Origin: JACPDH01 sp041671505
GTDB taxonomy: Bacteria; Acidobacteriota; Thermoanaerobaculia; Gp7-AA8
Direction of reading: 5' to 3'
NCBI GenBank assembly: GCA_041671505.1
Contig: JBAZBK010000020.1
Span: forward strand, 1-64,000
DNA length: 64,000 nucleotides
Positions within the stretch are counted from its first letter, which is position 1, and every line of letters begins with the position of its first letter. Shown here in pieces: positions 1 to 7,033 of the stretch. Position numbers and translations under genes: made by a program. The notes beneath the pieces are model-generated. The model was given only the letters and a program-made list of their open reading frames with translations, did no database searches and was not told the origin of the DNA.

Positions 1-114
1 ATCGCGGCACACAACCGTGATCCCCGCCCCTTCATCTGGTCCGCCGAGGCAGACAAGATCATCGAGAAAGTCGGTCGCGCCCGCGTTGCGTTGAATAATT
101 CAAGAAGTAGTTGA
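1..114 (+). CDS. IS630-family transposase, C-terminal fragment
   Basis: Frame 1 is open from the first base and stops with TGA at 112-114. It encodes about 37 residues. The run HNRDPRPFIW followed by ADKIIEKV is the characteristic C-terminal end of IS630-family (DDE, Tc1/mariner-like) transposases, which cut and paste at TA dinucleotides. The rest of the gene lies outside the window. It ends only five bases before the stop of the convergent kinase gene, so the element abuts or interrupts that gene. The family call rests on a short tail only. Confidence 0.75.
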   Translation: MAAHNRDPRPFIWSAEADKIIEKVGRARVALNNSRSS

Positions 115-126
115 ATCACTACACTA
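115..126. mobile_element. Probable IS630 end and insertion junction
   Basis: Only about a dozen bases separate the transposase stop from recognisable kinase-HD coding sequence. IS630 elements end in short inverted repeats and duplicate a TA target; a TA lies at 125-126. The last two codons of the kinase-HD reading frame (119-127) are probably supplied by the element. The other end is outside the window, so the terminal repeat cannot be confirmed. Confidence 0.4.
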
Positions 127-1366
127 GCATCTCCTCTGATATGAGTTGGCGGAAGGCCGGAGATGCGGAACTTCCGAGCAAAGCCTGGAGGTACTCGGCG
201 GTGTGCGCAAACACCCCTAGCGAGTGCTCGAACCGAGTGTGGGTAGCCCCGGGAAAGACGAGGTAGGTGTAGCCCAGCTGCATAGCGGTGTTAAGGCGCG
301 CAAACCACGGATGGTCGATGATATGTTTCACGCGGTCTGTAAGAGCGACATTCCCGTTAACCGGTAGGCGAACGATGCGGGTTGCCGCGAGAGGGCTGAG
401 CTCAGGTAAGCCGGCGACTGCGACGTAGTTCTTGTCGAGTTTCCGTAGGTCTCTGATAACGTCAACGACGCGGCTATACTTGTGAGGCTCGCGCGGAAGG
501 TCGAGGCTCAGCCGGCGGACCATTCGACTGAGGTAGGCTACGTCGAACGCGGAAAAGGCATTCGCGATCAACGCAACTCCGAGAAGTTTTCCTACAATGA
601 CACCGAAGTAGTGCAGATCGAACGATTCCGCTAGCTCGGCTTTGGGGATGGAAACGAGAACGCGATCCCGGTTTTCCTCTTTCTTAAGATAGGGATGTGT
701 GCGGTACTTGGCGGGTAGATAGTCGAGGGTGGTATAGATCATAGTGCCTGTTCCCCCGTCAAGCGTCAGCGAGTCACCGTGAACATGTTTCGAGAAACCG
801 AAGTCGGTGATTTTTGCTGTGGGGGCCGCACCGATACCGCCGAGTAGTATGTTCCCCAACTTGAGATCGCAATGGAGGACGCCCTGCGAGTGTAGCCCCT
901 CCAGGCCGTGGGCGATCTGTAGCAGTAAGGAAACGATGAAGGTGCGAACATCGGGTGTGGCCGCGAGAAGTGTTTGGTCCACGAGCAACGCGTGGTCTAG
1001 ATCCCGCCCTCCTGGGAGATATTCCATGAGAAAGTAGTGCGTGGAAACCGTCGGTTCGAGCTGCAGGGAGCCGGCATCGTAGAGCGAGACGATATTCGTG
1101 TGCGCGACGGAGAGCAGGGTCTGCACCTCCTTCAAGAACATACTGGTCGACGCGAGGGGTGGTAGGTCGGCGGAATCGTGCCTGAATACTTTGGCGATTC
1201 GGTCTACGCGGTAACTGTCGCCAAGGCCGAGCCGTTGTTTAACGTGATAGACGCGCGCCGTTGAGCCTGATTCATAGAACGCCTCAAGATGTAGTGTCCC
1301 ACCGAAGTGCTGATTCAATGCTGTAAAGGGGATTCTATCGCTTGGTTTCAGGTCCTCTGGCTTCAT
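119..1366 (-). CDS. Ser/Thr protein kinase fused to an HD (SAMHD1/dGTPase-like) phosphohydrolase, 3'-truncated
   Basis: The 415-residue product has a protein kinase domain at about 25-325: the ATP-site lysine is K59 in RIAKVF, the catalytic loop is HCDLKLGN (H165-D167, a non-RD kinase) and DFG is at 188-190. From about 345 the sequence switches to the start of an HD phosphohydrolase of the SAMHD1/dNTPase type: FARLNTAMQLG, VFPGATHTRFEHSLGV, with the first metal-ligand-type histidine at H381. The protein stops before the expected second histidine and the HD doublet, right beside an IS630 end, so the phosphohydrolase must be inactive unless rescued elsewhere. An AGGAG site precedes the ATG. Kinase-regulated dNTP hydrolysis is a plausible original role but is inference. 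The GC content looks lower than in the flanking genes, suggesting transfer. Confidence 0.8.
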   Translation of the reverse strand: MKPEDLKPSDRIPFTALNQHFGGTLHLEAFYESGSTARVYHVKQRLGLGDSYRVDRIAKVFRHDSADLPPLASTSMFLKEVQTLLSVAHTNIVSLYDAGSLQLEPTVSTHYFLMEYLPGGRDLDHALLVDQTLLAATPDVRTFIVSLLLQIAHGLEGLHSQGVLHCDLKLGNILLGGIGAAPTAKITDFGFSKHVHGDSLTLDGGTGTMIYTTLDYLPAKYRTHPYLKKEENRDRVLVSIPKAELAESFDLHYFGVIVGKLLGVALIANAFSAFDVAYLSRMVRRLSLDLPREPHKYSRVVDVIRDLRKLDKNYVAVAGLPELSPLAATRIVRLPVNGNVALTDRVKHIIDHPWFARLNTAMQLGYTYLVFPGATHTRFEHSLGVFAHTAEYLQALLGSSASPAFRQLISEEMLV

Positions 1367-1375
1367 TTTTCACTC

Positions 1376-1825
1376 CTATGCTGGGGCGTTGCGCAAGAGC
1401 ATTCGTTGTAGTTTGAGGACGGTTTGAATGAACGTAACGGCAGGTCGATAGAAGCGAAACTCAGCCTGGCCAAGCTCGATGCCCAGGGATTTGAACTGCT
1501 TCGTGACGGGAGGACGGCGCCGACGCTTATGTATTCAGGATCGGTCGCAGACCAAGCGTGCGGGTTGCGTCTTGAGCACCTTCTGTTTGATGGGCGAAGT
1601 CTCCACGAACGGAATGGTGCCCGGTCGTTGGCCTGCGTCGGGGTAGCCCAGTGAGCGGGGTGAGGCATCGAAACTGTACTCTGCTGGGCACTGTGTGCAG
1701 ATGGAGTCAGGCCTCGAATCTGCACCTTCCCGCGATGCCACCTCGATCGCCGAAGCACAGATTCGAGGCCTGACCCAAGGCTCAACAGCTCCAATGACCC
1801 AGTGCGAAGGCGAGTCATTCCACAT
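1376..1825 (-). pseudogene. Possible decayed gene upstream of the kinase-HD gene
   Basis: Read on the minus strand, one frame is open except for a single TGA at 1535-1537. It continues for about 50 plausible residues (including QFKSLGIELGQAEFRFY) to a TAG at 1376-1378, and that TAG forms part of the Shine-Dalgarno region of the kinase-HD gene. This spacing is typical of an operon. The 5' part runs through a palindromic repeat at 1706-1774, so the gene would be both interrupted and truncated. I do not recognise the family, and the frame could be chance. Nothing else in 1367-2105 looks coding. Confidence 0.25.
1706..1774. repeat. REP-like palindrome pair, family 1
   Basis: Two perfect 17-base inverted arms, GTCAGGCCTCGAATCTG at 1706-1722 and its reverse complement at 1758-1774, flank a 35-base spacer. 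The same core recurs at 4563-4618, 5936-5960, 12976-13029 and 19577-19632. The layout is typical of REP/REPIN elements mobilised by RAYT (Y1) transposases, but no such gene is in this window. Confidence 0.8.
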
Positions 1826-2105
1826 TCCTCCTACACTCCCGCGCTCCGGACCCGCTCGCGCGCACGAGGGCGCATTCGTTCGAGCTCGAACGGTGTTTCA
1901 GCGACCCGTTTCTCACGTTCATTTCGAGGCATCTCCGGGGCAGGAGTGGTGCTGCTAAGGGAGGAGTGGCGAGCGCGGGGGATTTCCATACCTGGTGCCG
2001 GTGAGGCAGACCGAAAAAACCCGCATTGGCGCTGTACGCCACCGCCGCGGACGCGATCCCGTTGAGACAGGTCCACATTTCGCGCCGGACGTATGATGGC
2101 TCGCA

Positions 2106-4517
2106 ATGTGCCCCAACCGTCGCTTCGTCACTCTGCTCCTCGCGGCATCGCTTGCGATGATTCCGCCGGCGTTCGGGTCCGATGCGGAAACGCGCATCTC
2201 GCAGCCTTCGCTCGCACCTCGGGGTCTGAACACGAGCGAATGGCGCGTCGTGCGGCGGCCGCATGACGACGTTGCCGTCTGGTCGTCGGCGAACGTCATC
2301 TGGGCGACGACCATCGACGCTGAGGGAGTCCCGTCCGCGGCGATTTCGATGGGGCGAGCCGTCGAAGGAACGAGCCCCAATGTCGTCGTTTCCGGCGACG
2401 ATGCTGTCGTCTTCTGGGCAGACCGAGGGACGCTCTATCAGCGTCGCCTTCTCGCGGACGGGACCTCTCCGGAACCCGCACGCGTCGTCGTTTCGGGCGT
2501 GACCGGCTCGAGCGCCGCGCGAAGCGGCGGGACGACTGCCGTTCTCTGCGACCCGTACTACATCGACGCGACCTTCATCGGGTCAGTGCTCCACGTTCTC
2601 GATGACGACGGGAACGTGAGTCGACGCGTTCTCGTCAGCACGGAGCGGGGCGCACGTCTCGCAGCGTGGAGCAGCGGCTTCGTCGCGGCGCTGCGGACGA
2701 ACGAGGGGATTGCTCTCCGCCGGATCTCGCCGGCCGGCGACCTGCTCGATTCGCAACCGGTGCGCGTGGCCACTGCCTCCGCGGCTTTCGATTTCGCGGC
2801 CTGGGGCGACCGAGCATGGATCGCGCGTCGCACCTACACCGACCCTGACCTGCTCCAGATCGTCGCGCTCGCGCCTGACGGCAGACTCGCCGTGAATCGG
2901 ACCATCACCTGGCCTCGAACCGGCGACTTCCCGAGCGGCGTGAAGCTGTCGGCGGGCCCTGACGGAGTCATCGCGCTCGTCGAGCGAAGCGGCGACCTCT
3001 ACAGCCTCAGGCTCGACAACGACGGGAACATCACGCAGCCGATGACGCCGACCGTCGTCCGCCCGGGCGCGCAGCGGGCCCGCGCCGTGTCGTTCCGCGA
3101 CACGCCGCTCGAGCTCTGGTCCGAAGAAGCCTACACCGACGTCTTCGTGCAGCAAGCCGGCAGTGAGTCCTTCCGCTGCGCCTCGGTGGGTGGAACGCGA
3201 ATCGCCGGTCACGCGGTCGCGACATCGCCATCGTCGATGCTCGCCGTCTGGCGCGAAGACTCCGGCGATGGGCAGATCTATCGCTACCGGCTGCTCGACG
3301 CGTCGGGCGTGCCGACGGGCGAGGCGGTCGAGCTCGATCGTGGAGCCGGGTACAACGGGCTTCCGTCGGTCGTGTGGAGTGGCTCCGAATTCGGCGTGCT
3401 GTGGCAGGCGAACCAGCGGACCCGTCTGCTGCGAATCGGCGCCAATGGCTCGCCCCTCGGAGAGCCGCTCGAGCTGCAGGGCGTGAGCGGCGAGCTGCGG
3501 CTTTTCGGCGGGCACTCCCGCTTCGTCGTAACGGCTCCGTCCTCCGATCCGCTGGTTTCGCCCCCGATTCTGGCAATGGTCATCGGAGAGACCGGCGCCG
3601 GGCCGCTCGTCACGATCACGACTCCCTTTCCCGCTCCGCCTAACTCGATGAGCAGTGACGAGAACCCGTTCCTCGTCCCGACGGCGTCGGGCTGGCAGCT
3701 CTTCTACGAGAGCTGGATCATCGAAGGCTGTGTAGGCATTCCTTGCCCCACGGAAGCGCGCATTGCCTCCGCGCGCTTTGGCGTCGATCTCGACCCAGGA
3801 GGAGGCGCCGCCGAGATCTTCGCGAACGAGGCGACGATCATGAACGCCGCCTCGAACGGAGGTGCGACCGCCGTGCTCGCCGGCGGAGTGAATCTGGTGC
3901 TCTATACGATCCCGTCGCCGGGCGCTCCGCCGTTCGCCACGCAGGTCTGGCGCCGCACGGCGTGGCTGCCTTCCGTGAGTCACACGAGCCTGGCTCCTCA
4001 CGGCGATGGTTTCGCCGTGTCGCTCGCCGAGCGGACGTACGACGATTCCTGGGTCTCGATTCGCGACATCAGCCCTGGCGGCGCGCTGCGCTCCGTGCGC
4101 GTTCCCGCGCGTGCAGGGATTTCCTCACCTCTTCTCTCTCATTCCTCGACGGACGGAGTTCTTGTCTATCAGCGCTGGCTCGTCGAAGAGCACGGCGGTG
4201 ACGGCCTCTTCACCGAGAGTTGGACGAACGCCCCCGCGGGGCCGGAACTTCCTCCGGCGCCGACGGTCGTCTTCTCACAAAGGATCGATCACACACACGT
4301 GGAGCTGCGGTGGGACTATGCGGGCCCGGCGCTTCGCGGCTTCTCAATCTCGTCGTCGTCCTGGGAGAACCCGATCATCCTCGCTCCCGATGCGCGGTCG
4401 GCCACGGTTTCGATGAACGGCACGGAGTTCCGCGTCGTCGCGTTCAACGAGACCGGCGTCGGCGTTTCCGAACCGGTGACTCCTGGCTTCGTGAGGAGAC
4501 GCGGCGCGCGGCGATGA
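2106..4517 (+). CDS. Large secreted protein, probable beta-propeller with C-terminal FN3-like domain
   Basis: The 803-residue product starts with a signal peptide (hydrophobic LLLAASLAMIPPAFG, cleavage near 25). The body is a run of short beta-strand repeats alternating aromatic and small residues, such as VVFWADRGTLY, AWGDRAWIA and LAVWRED, consistent with a beta-propeller. From about 705 a fibronectin-III-like domain follows (HVELRWDYAG, FRVVAFNETGVGVSEP), and the protein ends in an arginine-rich tail. It is probably periplasmic or outer-surface; no catalytic motif is visible and the ligand is unknown. The last 88 bases are almost duplicated at 13277-13364. It is flanked by repeats on both sides and has no operon partner. 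Confidence 0.8.
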   Translation: MCPNRRFVTLLLAASLAMIPPAFGSDAETRISQPSLAPRGLNTSEWRVVRRPHDDVAVWSSANVIWATTIDAEGVPSAAISMGRAVEGTSPNVVVSGDDAVVFWADRGTLYQRRLLADGTSPEPARVVVSGVTGSSAARSGGTTAVLCDPYYIDATFIGSVLHVLDDDGNVSRRVLVSTERGARLAAWSSGFVAALRTNEGIALRRISPAGDLLDSQPVRVATASAAFDFAAWGDRAWIARRTYTDPDLLQIVALAPDGRLAVNRTITWPRTGDFPSGVKLSAGPDGVIALVERSGDLYSLRLDNDGNITQPMTPTVVRPGAQRARAVSFRDTPLELWSEEAYTDVFVQQAGSESFRCASVGGTRIAGHAVATSPSSMLAVWREDSGDGQIYRYRLLDASGVPTGEAVELDRGAGYNGLPSVVWSGSEFGVLWQANQRTRLLRIGANGSPLGEPLELQGVSGELRLFGGHSRFVVTAPSSDPLVSPPILAMVIGETGAGPLVTITTPFPAPPNSMSSDENPFLVPTASGWQLFYESWIIEGCVGIPCPTEARIASARFGVDLDPGGGAAEIFANEATIMNAASNGGATAVLAGGVNLVLYTIPSPGAPPFATQVWRRTAWLPSVSHTSLAPHGDGFAVSLAERTYDDSWVSIRDISPGGALRSVRVPARAGISSPLLSHSSTDGVLVYQRWLVEEHGGDGLFTESWTNAPAGPELPPAPTVVFSQRIDHTHVELRWDYAGPALRGFSISSSSWENPIILAPDARSATVSMNGTEFRVVAFNETGVGVSEPVTPGFVRRRGARR

Positions 4518-4562
4518 ATTCGAGTTGCTCGACGAGCAGGGACACTTAGGGTCACACTTAGG

Positions 4563-4618
4563 GTCAGGTCTCGAAACTGTACGTTGAACGCCGGTAGAGC
4601 ATAGGTTCGAGAGCTGAC
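4563..4618. repeat. REP-like palindrome pair, family 1
   Basis: GTCAGGTCTCGAAACTGTAC begins at 4563 and a degenerate inverted arm, TTCGAGAGCTGAC, ends at 4618. It lies 45 bases after the secreted-protein gene and before higA. Confidence 0.65.
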
Positions 4619-4671
4619 TCAGCGACCCCACGGGTCTCAGGGCCGCGGAAGTGGGAGGCATCCCGGTTCGG

Positions 4672-4968
4672 CTATTCAGCCGTCACGGCGTGAACGGAGC
4701 GCAGCCGACGGCCGAGGGCGGCTTCGGCAGTACGCAGGTCGTAGGACGCCTGGAGATTCAACCAGTATTGCGGCGACTGATCGAATGCGCGCCCGAGAAG
4801 GAGGGCAAGCTCGGCGGTAACCGGGCGCGTTCCCTTGACCACGTGAGAGACCCGCATCTGCGACACTCCGATCGCACGCGCCAGCGCCGCCTGCGACAAC
4901 TCCAGCTCGCCGAGCAACTCCTCAAGGAATTCGCCCGGATGAATTGCGCGCGGATTCTTTTTTGCCAT
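4672..4968 (-). CDS. higA: HigA-type antitoxin (XRE family)
   Basis: The 98-residue protein matches the HigA addiction-module antitoxin in length and layout: IHPGEFLEELL near the N-terminus, an XRE helix-turn-helix (LSQAALARAIGVSQMRVSHVVKG) at about 24-46, and the HigA-typical RAFDQSPQYWLNLQASYDL. It would bind its own promoter and neutralise a HigB ribosome-dependent mRNase. GGGAGAG lies upstream of the ATG. The toxin gene should lie immediately upstream on the same strand, but only its last part survives there. The antitoxin is therefore probably an orphan, kept as a regulator or as an anti-addiction relic. Confidence 0.9.
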   Translation of the reverse strand: MAKKNPRAIHPGEFLEELLGELELSQAALARAIGVSQMRVSHVVKGTRPVTAELALLLGRAFDQSPQYWLNLQASYDLRTAEAALGRRLRSVHAVTAE

Positions 4969-4980
4969 GATGATCTCTCC

Positions 4981-5127
4981 CTAGTGATAGTCGGCGATCT
5001 CGACATCGAAAGCATCGCCGTCGCGGTAGGGGAAACAGACTCGCCACTGGTCGTTGATCCGAGCGTGAACAACAGTCAGAGCTCCTGTTCTCTGTTTCGC
5101 TCGTCCGTCAATCGAAGTTGCGCCTGT
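4981..5127 (-). pseudogene. higB: HigB toxin remnant
   Basis: Twelve bases upstream of higA the minus strand reads VHARINDQWRVCF, then DAFDVEIADYH and a TAG at 4981-4983. This is the classic C-terminus of HigB/RelE toxins, including RINDQWR and the DVEI.DYH ending. Upstream in this frame a TGA sits at 5128-5130, and none of the three frames gives the expected N-terminal half of about 60 residues. The toxin is truncated or frameshifted and should not fold. The identification of the tail is firm; how the N-terminus was lost is unclear. Confidence 0.7.
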
Positions 5128-5180
5128 TCAACGACTTCGCGCACACACGCCTTGCGAGCCAGGCGCGGAAAGATGTGTTG

Positions 5181-5314
5181 CCTCCTACCAGCCCTACCGT
5201 TTGTGGATATCAGACGCGCGAAGCTCTGCTACCTCTACCCGAAGGTGCGGCGCGCCCAGACGAGAGAAATCTGCCGCTCGACGGGTAGGGTTTCGTCCTG
5301 GCCAGCCACTCCTC
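5181..5314. repeat. Inverted repeat, family 2 (GGGTAGGG...ACTCCT)
   Basis: Arm 1 (5181-5199) ends in CCCTACC. Arm 2 (5283-5314) reads GGGTAGGGTTTCGTCCTGG and ends in CCACTCCTC. The same pattern occurs at 6278-6312 and 22055-22185, and weakly near 49557-49616. The rest of 5130-5488 shows no convincing gene. Confidence 0.5.
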
Positions 5315-5488
5315 AGTAGATGGTGAGTTCTTATCAACGTTGGAGCGGGGCTCACGTCGGGCGCTCGACTCGACAACACGAGCCCGGCGGGAAGGAGGCA
5401 GACGATGACCTGATCGCACAATCATGCACTCGACACGAGCATCAACGACCGTACCGCGTCGTTCGTTACCGCTTACAAACACCCTAAT

Positions 5489-5737
5489 GTGGATGCAATC
5501 GCTTTGAAGAGATATCTCGCGGTTCTCATCGCAGTTATGGCCGTTTCGTTGTTTCCGTCACCAGTCGACGCGACGTGCAACGCCTACTCCAACAGCTCGG
5601 TTCAGTGGGATCCCTATTACGGCAACTACTGCGGCGCAACCGGCGGAGGCTGTACGGAATGCGTTGACGGCGAGTACAGCAGTTGTGTAACAAACGGGAG
5701 CTCGTGCACACCCAAGATCCGGCACCAGGACTTTTGA
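5489..5737 (+). CDS. Secreted six-cysteine miniprotein (paralogue 1)
   Basis: The 82-residue precursor has a signal peptide (KRYLAVLIAVMAVSLFPSPVDA, cleavage near 28) and a mature part of about 54 residues. Six cysteines (30, 48, 55, 58, 66, 73) follow the pattern C-x17-C-x6-C-x2-C-x7-C-x6-C, with TGGGCTECVDG in the middle and RHQDF at the C-terminus. The product at 6710-6952 shares the scaffold, so the family is real. An exported disulfide-stabilised or metal-binding peptide is likely; the function is unknown to me. The start is a GTG and is weakly supported; TTG at 5504 is an alternative. A strong hairpin follows at 5770-5795. Confidence 0.7.
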   Translation: MDAIALKRYLAVLIAVMAVSLFPSPVDATCNAYSNSSVQWDPYYGNYCGATGGGCTECVDGEYSSCVTNGSSCTPKIRHQDF

Positions 5738-5769
5738 TGCAGCATTCCGTTTCACACTGACTACTTGGC

Positions 5770-5795
5770 CCGACCGGGCGGGATCGCCCGGTCGG
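5770..5795 (+). terminator. Strong hairpin after miniprotein 1
   Basis: CCGACCGGGCG and CGCCCGGTCGG form a perfect 11-base-pair stem around a GGAT loop, 32 bases after the stop of the miniprotein gene. No T-tract follows, so it may act as a 3' stabiliser or a factor-assisted terminator instead of a classical intrinsic terminator. Confidence 0.55.
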
Positions 5796-5806
5796 CACGG
5801 GGGCTC

Positions 5807-6010
5807 ATGATGCGCCGTTTCTTTCTTCCGATTGTCATCGCCCTAACTGCGCTGATCGGAGTCGACTCCCTGGCTGCCTCCGTTCCCACACCGGACCAGG
5901 CCGCTCCGCCAGGGTCAATTCGCGCTGAATCGGGGGTCAGGTCTCGAAACTGTACTATAGCCTTGAGGCAACTGCAGAGTCAGGCCTTTCCTAACCCTCG
6001 CGTCGGTTGA
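5807..6010 (+). CDS. Putative small exported protein, probably 3'-truncated by a repeat
   Basis: From an ATG at 5807 (or 5810) the frame begins with a clear signal peptide (RRFFLPIVIALTALIGVDSLAA) and a short Pro/Ala-rich stretch (VPTPDQAAPPG). At about 5936 it runs into a family-1 repeat, after which the residues look like read-through. The original gene was probably a third small secreted protein beside the two miniproteins, but its cysteine region, if any, is gone. A chance ORF is possible. Confidence 0.35.
   Translation: MMRRFFLPIVIALTALIGVDSLAASVPTPDQAAPPGSIRAESGVRSRNCTIALRQLQSQAFPNPRVG
5936..5960. repeat. REP-like element, family 1, single arm
   Basis: GTCAGGTCTCGAAACTGTAC followed by TATAG matches the arms at 4563 and 19577. 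No good inverted partner is seen downstream; GAGTCAGGCC at about 5979-5988 may be a decayed half. It marks the break in the exported-protein frame that starts at 5807. Confidence 0.55.
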
Positions 6011-6277
6011 CGCTTCGATGTTGCCAGTCAGCACGACGAAACTAGAGACCGGCTGCCGCTGACGGACGCGCGGGCCTGCGCCGCTTCAGCGCCTCGATGT
6101 GCCTCGAGCCGGTGAACGAGCGTGCTCCGGCGCGCAGCGCCGGTCGGCGGGAATGTGGAGGTTCCGGGTCGCTCGCGCTCGCGAGCCGCGACGTCGATCA
6201 TCGGGGCCGGCGAGCAGACGCGGAGCGGAACGAGCCCGGCCTGCTCGCGATGCCGGAGCGTGAATTTGCAGGGAAGG

Positions 6278-6312
6278 GGGTAGGGATTTGCCCTCCTGGC
6301 GACACTCCTTCC
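6278..6312. repeat. Family 2 repeat arm
   Basis: GGGTAGGGATTTGCCCTCC followed by TGGCGACACTCCTTCC matches the arm at 22152-22185 with few differences. It sits just upstream of the AraC-like gene. The remainder of 6011-6316 has no supportable gene. Confidence 0.55.
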
Positions 6313-6316
6313 TTGG

Positions 6317-6667
6317 ATGGAACGCCATCTCTCGAAGCGCGTTGAATGGTATCTGTCGGAGTGCTTCCGGAGGGGGGCCACGCCCCGCGTCACCGAGTTC
6401 ACACACATCTCGCGGATTTCCCGTTTCGCGGCAAGCCGAGCGGCTCGGCGAGTGTTCGGACGCACGCTTCGTGACCTGTTTCACCATCGCCAGGTCGTCG
6501 AGGCGCAGCGCGCACTGGAACGCGGGCTGACCACCGAAGCCGCGGCGCGAAGCGCAGGCTTCACCAGCCCGTCGACGTTCTTTCGTACCTTTCGGAAATA
6601 CACGGGAACCACGCCTGCAGCGTTCGCGCACAAAGTGGCAGTAGATCATCAGATCGGGCGTCGTTAA
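6317..6667 (+). CDS. Small AraC-family DNA-binding protein
   Basis: The 116-residue protein consists almost entirely of an AraC-type DNA-binding domain. A first helix-turn-helix lies at about 20-60, and the well-conserved second half reads ALERGLTTEAAARSAGF then SPSTFFRTFRKYTGTTPAAF at about 66-105. The ligand-binding domain of full-length AraC proteins is absent, as in SoxS/MarA-sized regulators. It ends 42 bases before the second miniprotein gene on the same strand, so it may control the miniproteins (inference from position). No clear ribosome-binding site precedes the chosen ATG. Confidence 0.75.
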   Translation: MERHLSKRVEWYLSECFRRGATPRVTEFTHISRISRFAASRAARRVFGRTLRDLFHHRQVVEAQRALERGLTTEAAARSAGFTSPSTFFRTFRKYTGTTPAAFAHKVAVDHQIGRR

Positions 6668-6709
6668 GCTGTGCGCGCTTGGCAAAGACTAAGCACTAAG
6701 GAGCGAGGA

Positions 6710-6952
6710 ATGCGAAATCTGGCAAAGTCTCTCGGATACCTTGTGTTGGCAGTAGTCCTTCTGGGATCGTCGGCGGGAAACCTCAATGCAGAGTGCAACT
6801 CGTATAACGCCGGAATTCAGTACGATCCACTCTACGGCTATTACTGCGGTGGGAGTGGCGGTGGATGTACTGAGTGCGTTGACGGCGACTACAATAGTTG
6901 CGTGACAAGCGGGAGCTCCTGCATTCCCCACGTCCGGCACCAGGATTTTTAG
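6710..6952 (+). CDS. Secreted six-cysteine miniprotein (paralogue 2)
   Basis: The start is the ATG at 6710, preceded by AAGGAG. The 80-residue precursor has a signal peptide (LAKSLGYLVLAVVLLGSSAG, cleavage near 28) and a mature part with cysteines at 29, 46, 53, 56, 64 and 71. The spacing matches paralogue 1 except for one residue in the first loop. GGGCTECVDG and the RHQDF ending are shared, while loops and signal peptides differ widely, so constraint acts on the mature scaffold. It could be a signalling, antimicrobial or metal-binding peptide, but nothing in the sequence decides this. Confidence 0.8.
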   Translation: MRNLAKSLGYLVLAVVLLGSSAGNLNAECNSYNAGIQYDPLYGYYCGGSGGGCTECVDGDYNSCVTSGSSCIPHVRHQDF

Positions 6953-6996
6953 CTTAGTGAATCACCGACAATCCGCGGTCGATTCTGACAATGGGA

Positions 6997-7016
6997 GCCG
7001 CAGCGCAAGCTGCGGC
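6997..7016. terminator. GCAA-tetraloop hairpin between miniprotein 2 and the next gene
   Basis: GCCGCAGC-GCAA-GCTGCGGC is a perfect eight-base-pair stem with a GNRA tetraloop, 44 bases after the miniprotein stop and 17 bases before the next ATG. It could end the miniprotein transcript or shape the leader of the following gene. Confidence 0.45.
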
Positions 7017-7033
7017 CCCACGGAGCCATCGGC

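Noticed and set aside
1424..1654. Plus-strand 76-residue ORF upstream of the kinase-HD gene
   Set aside because: No recognisable motif or ribosome-binding site. The minus strand in the same interval gives a more protein-like frame ending at the kinase Shine-Dalgarno site.
4651..5319. 222-residue plus-strand ORF
   Set aside because: It is antisense to higA and the HigB remnant, both of which have clear family motifs.
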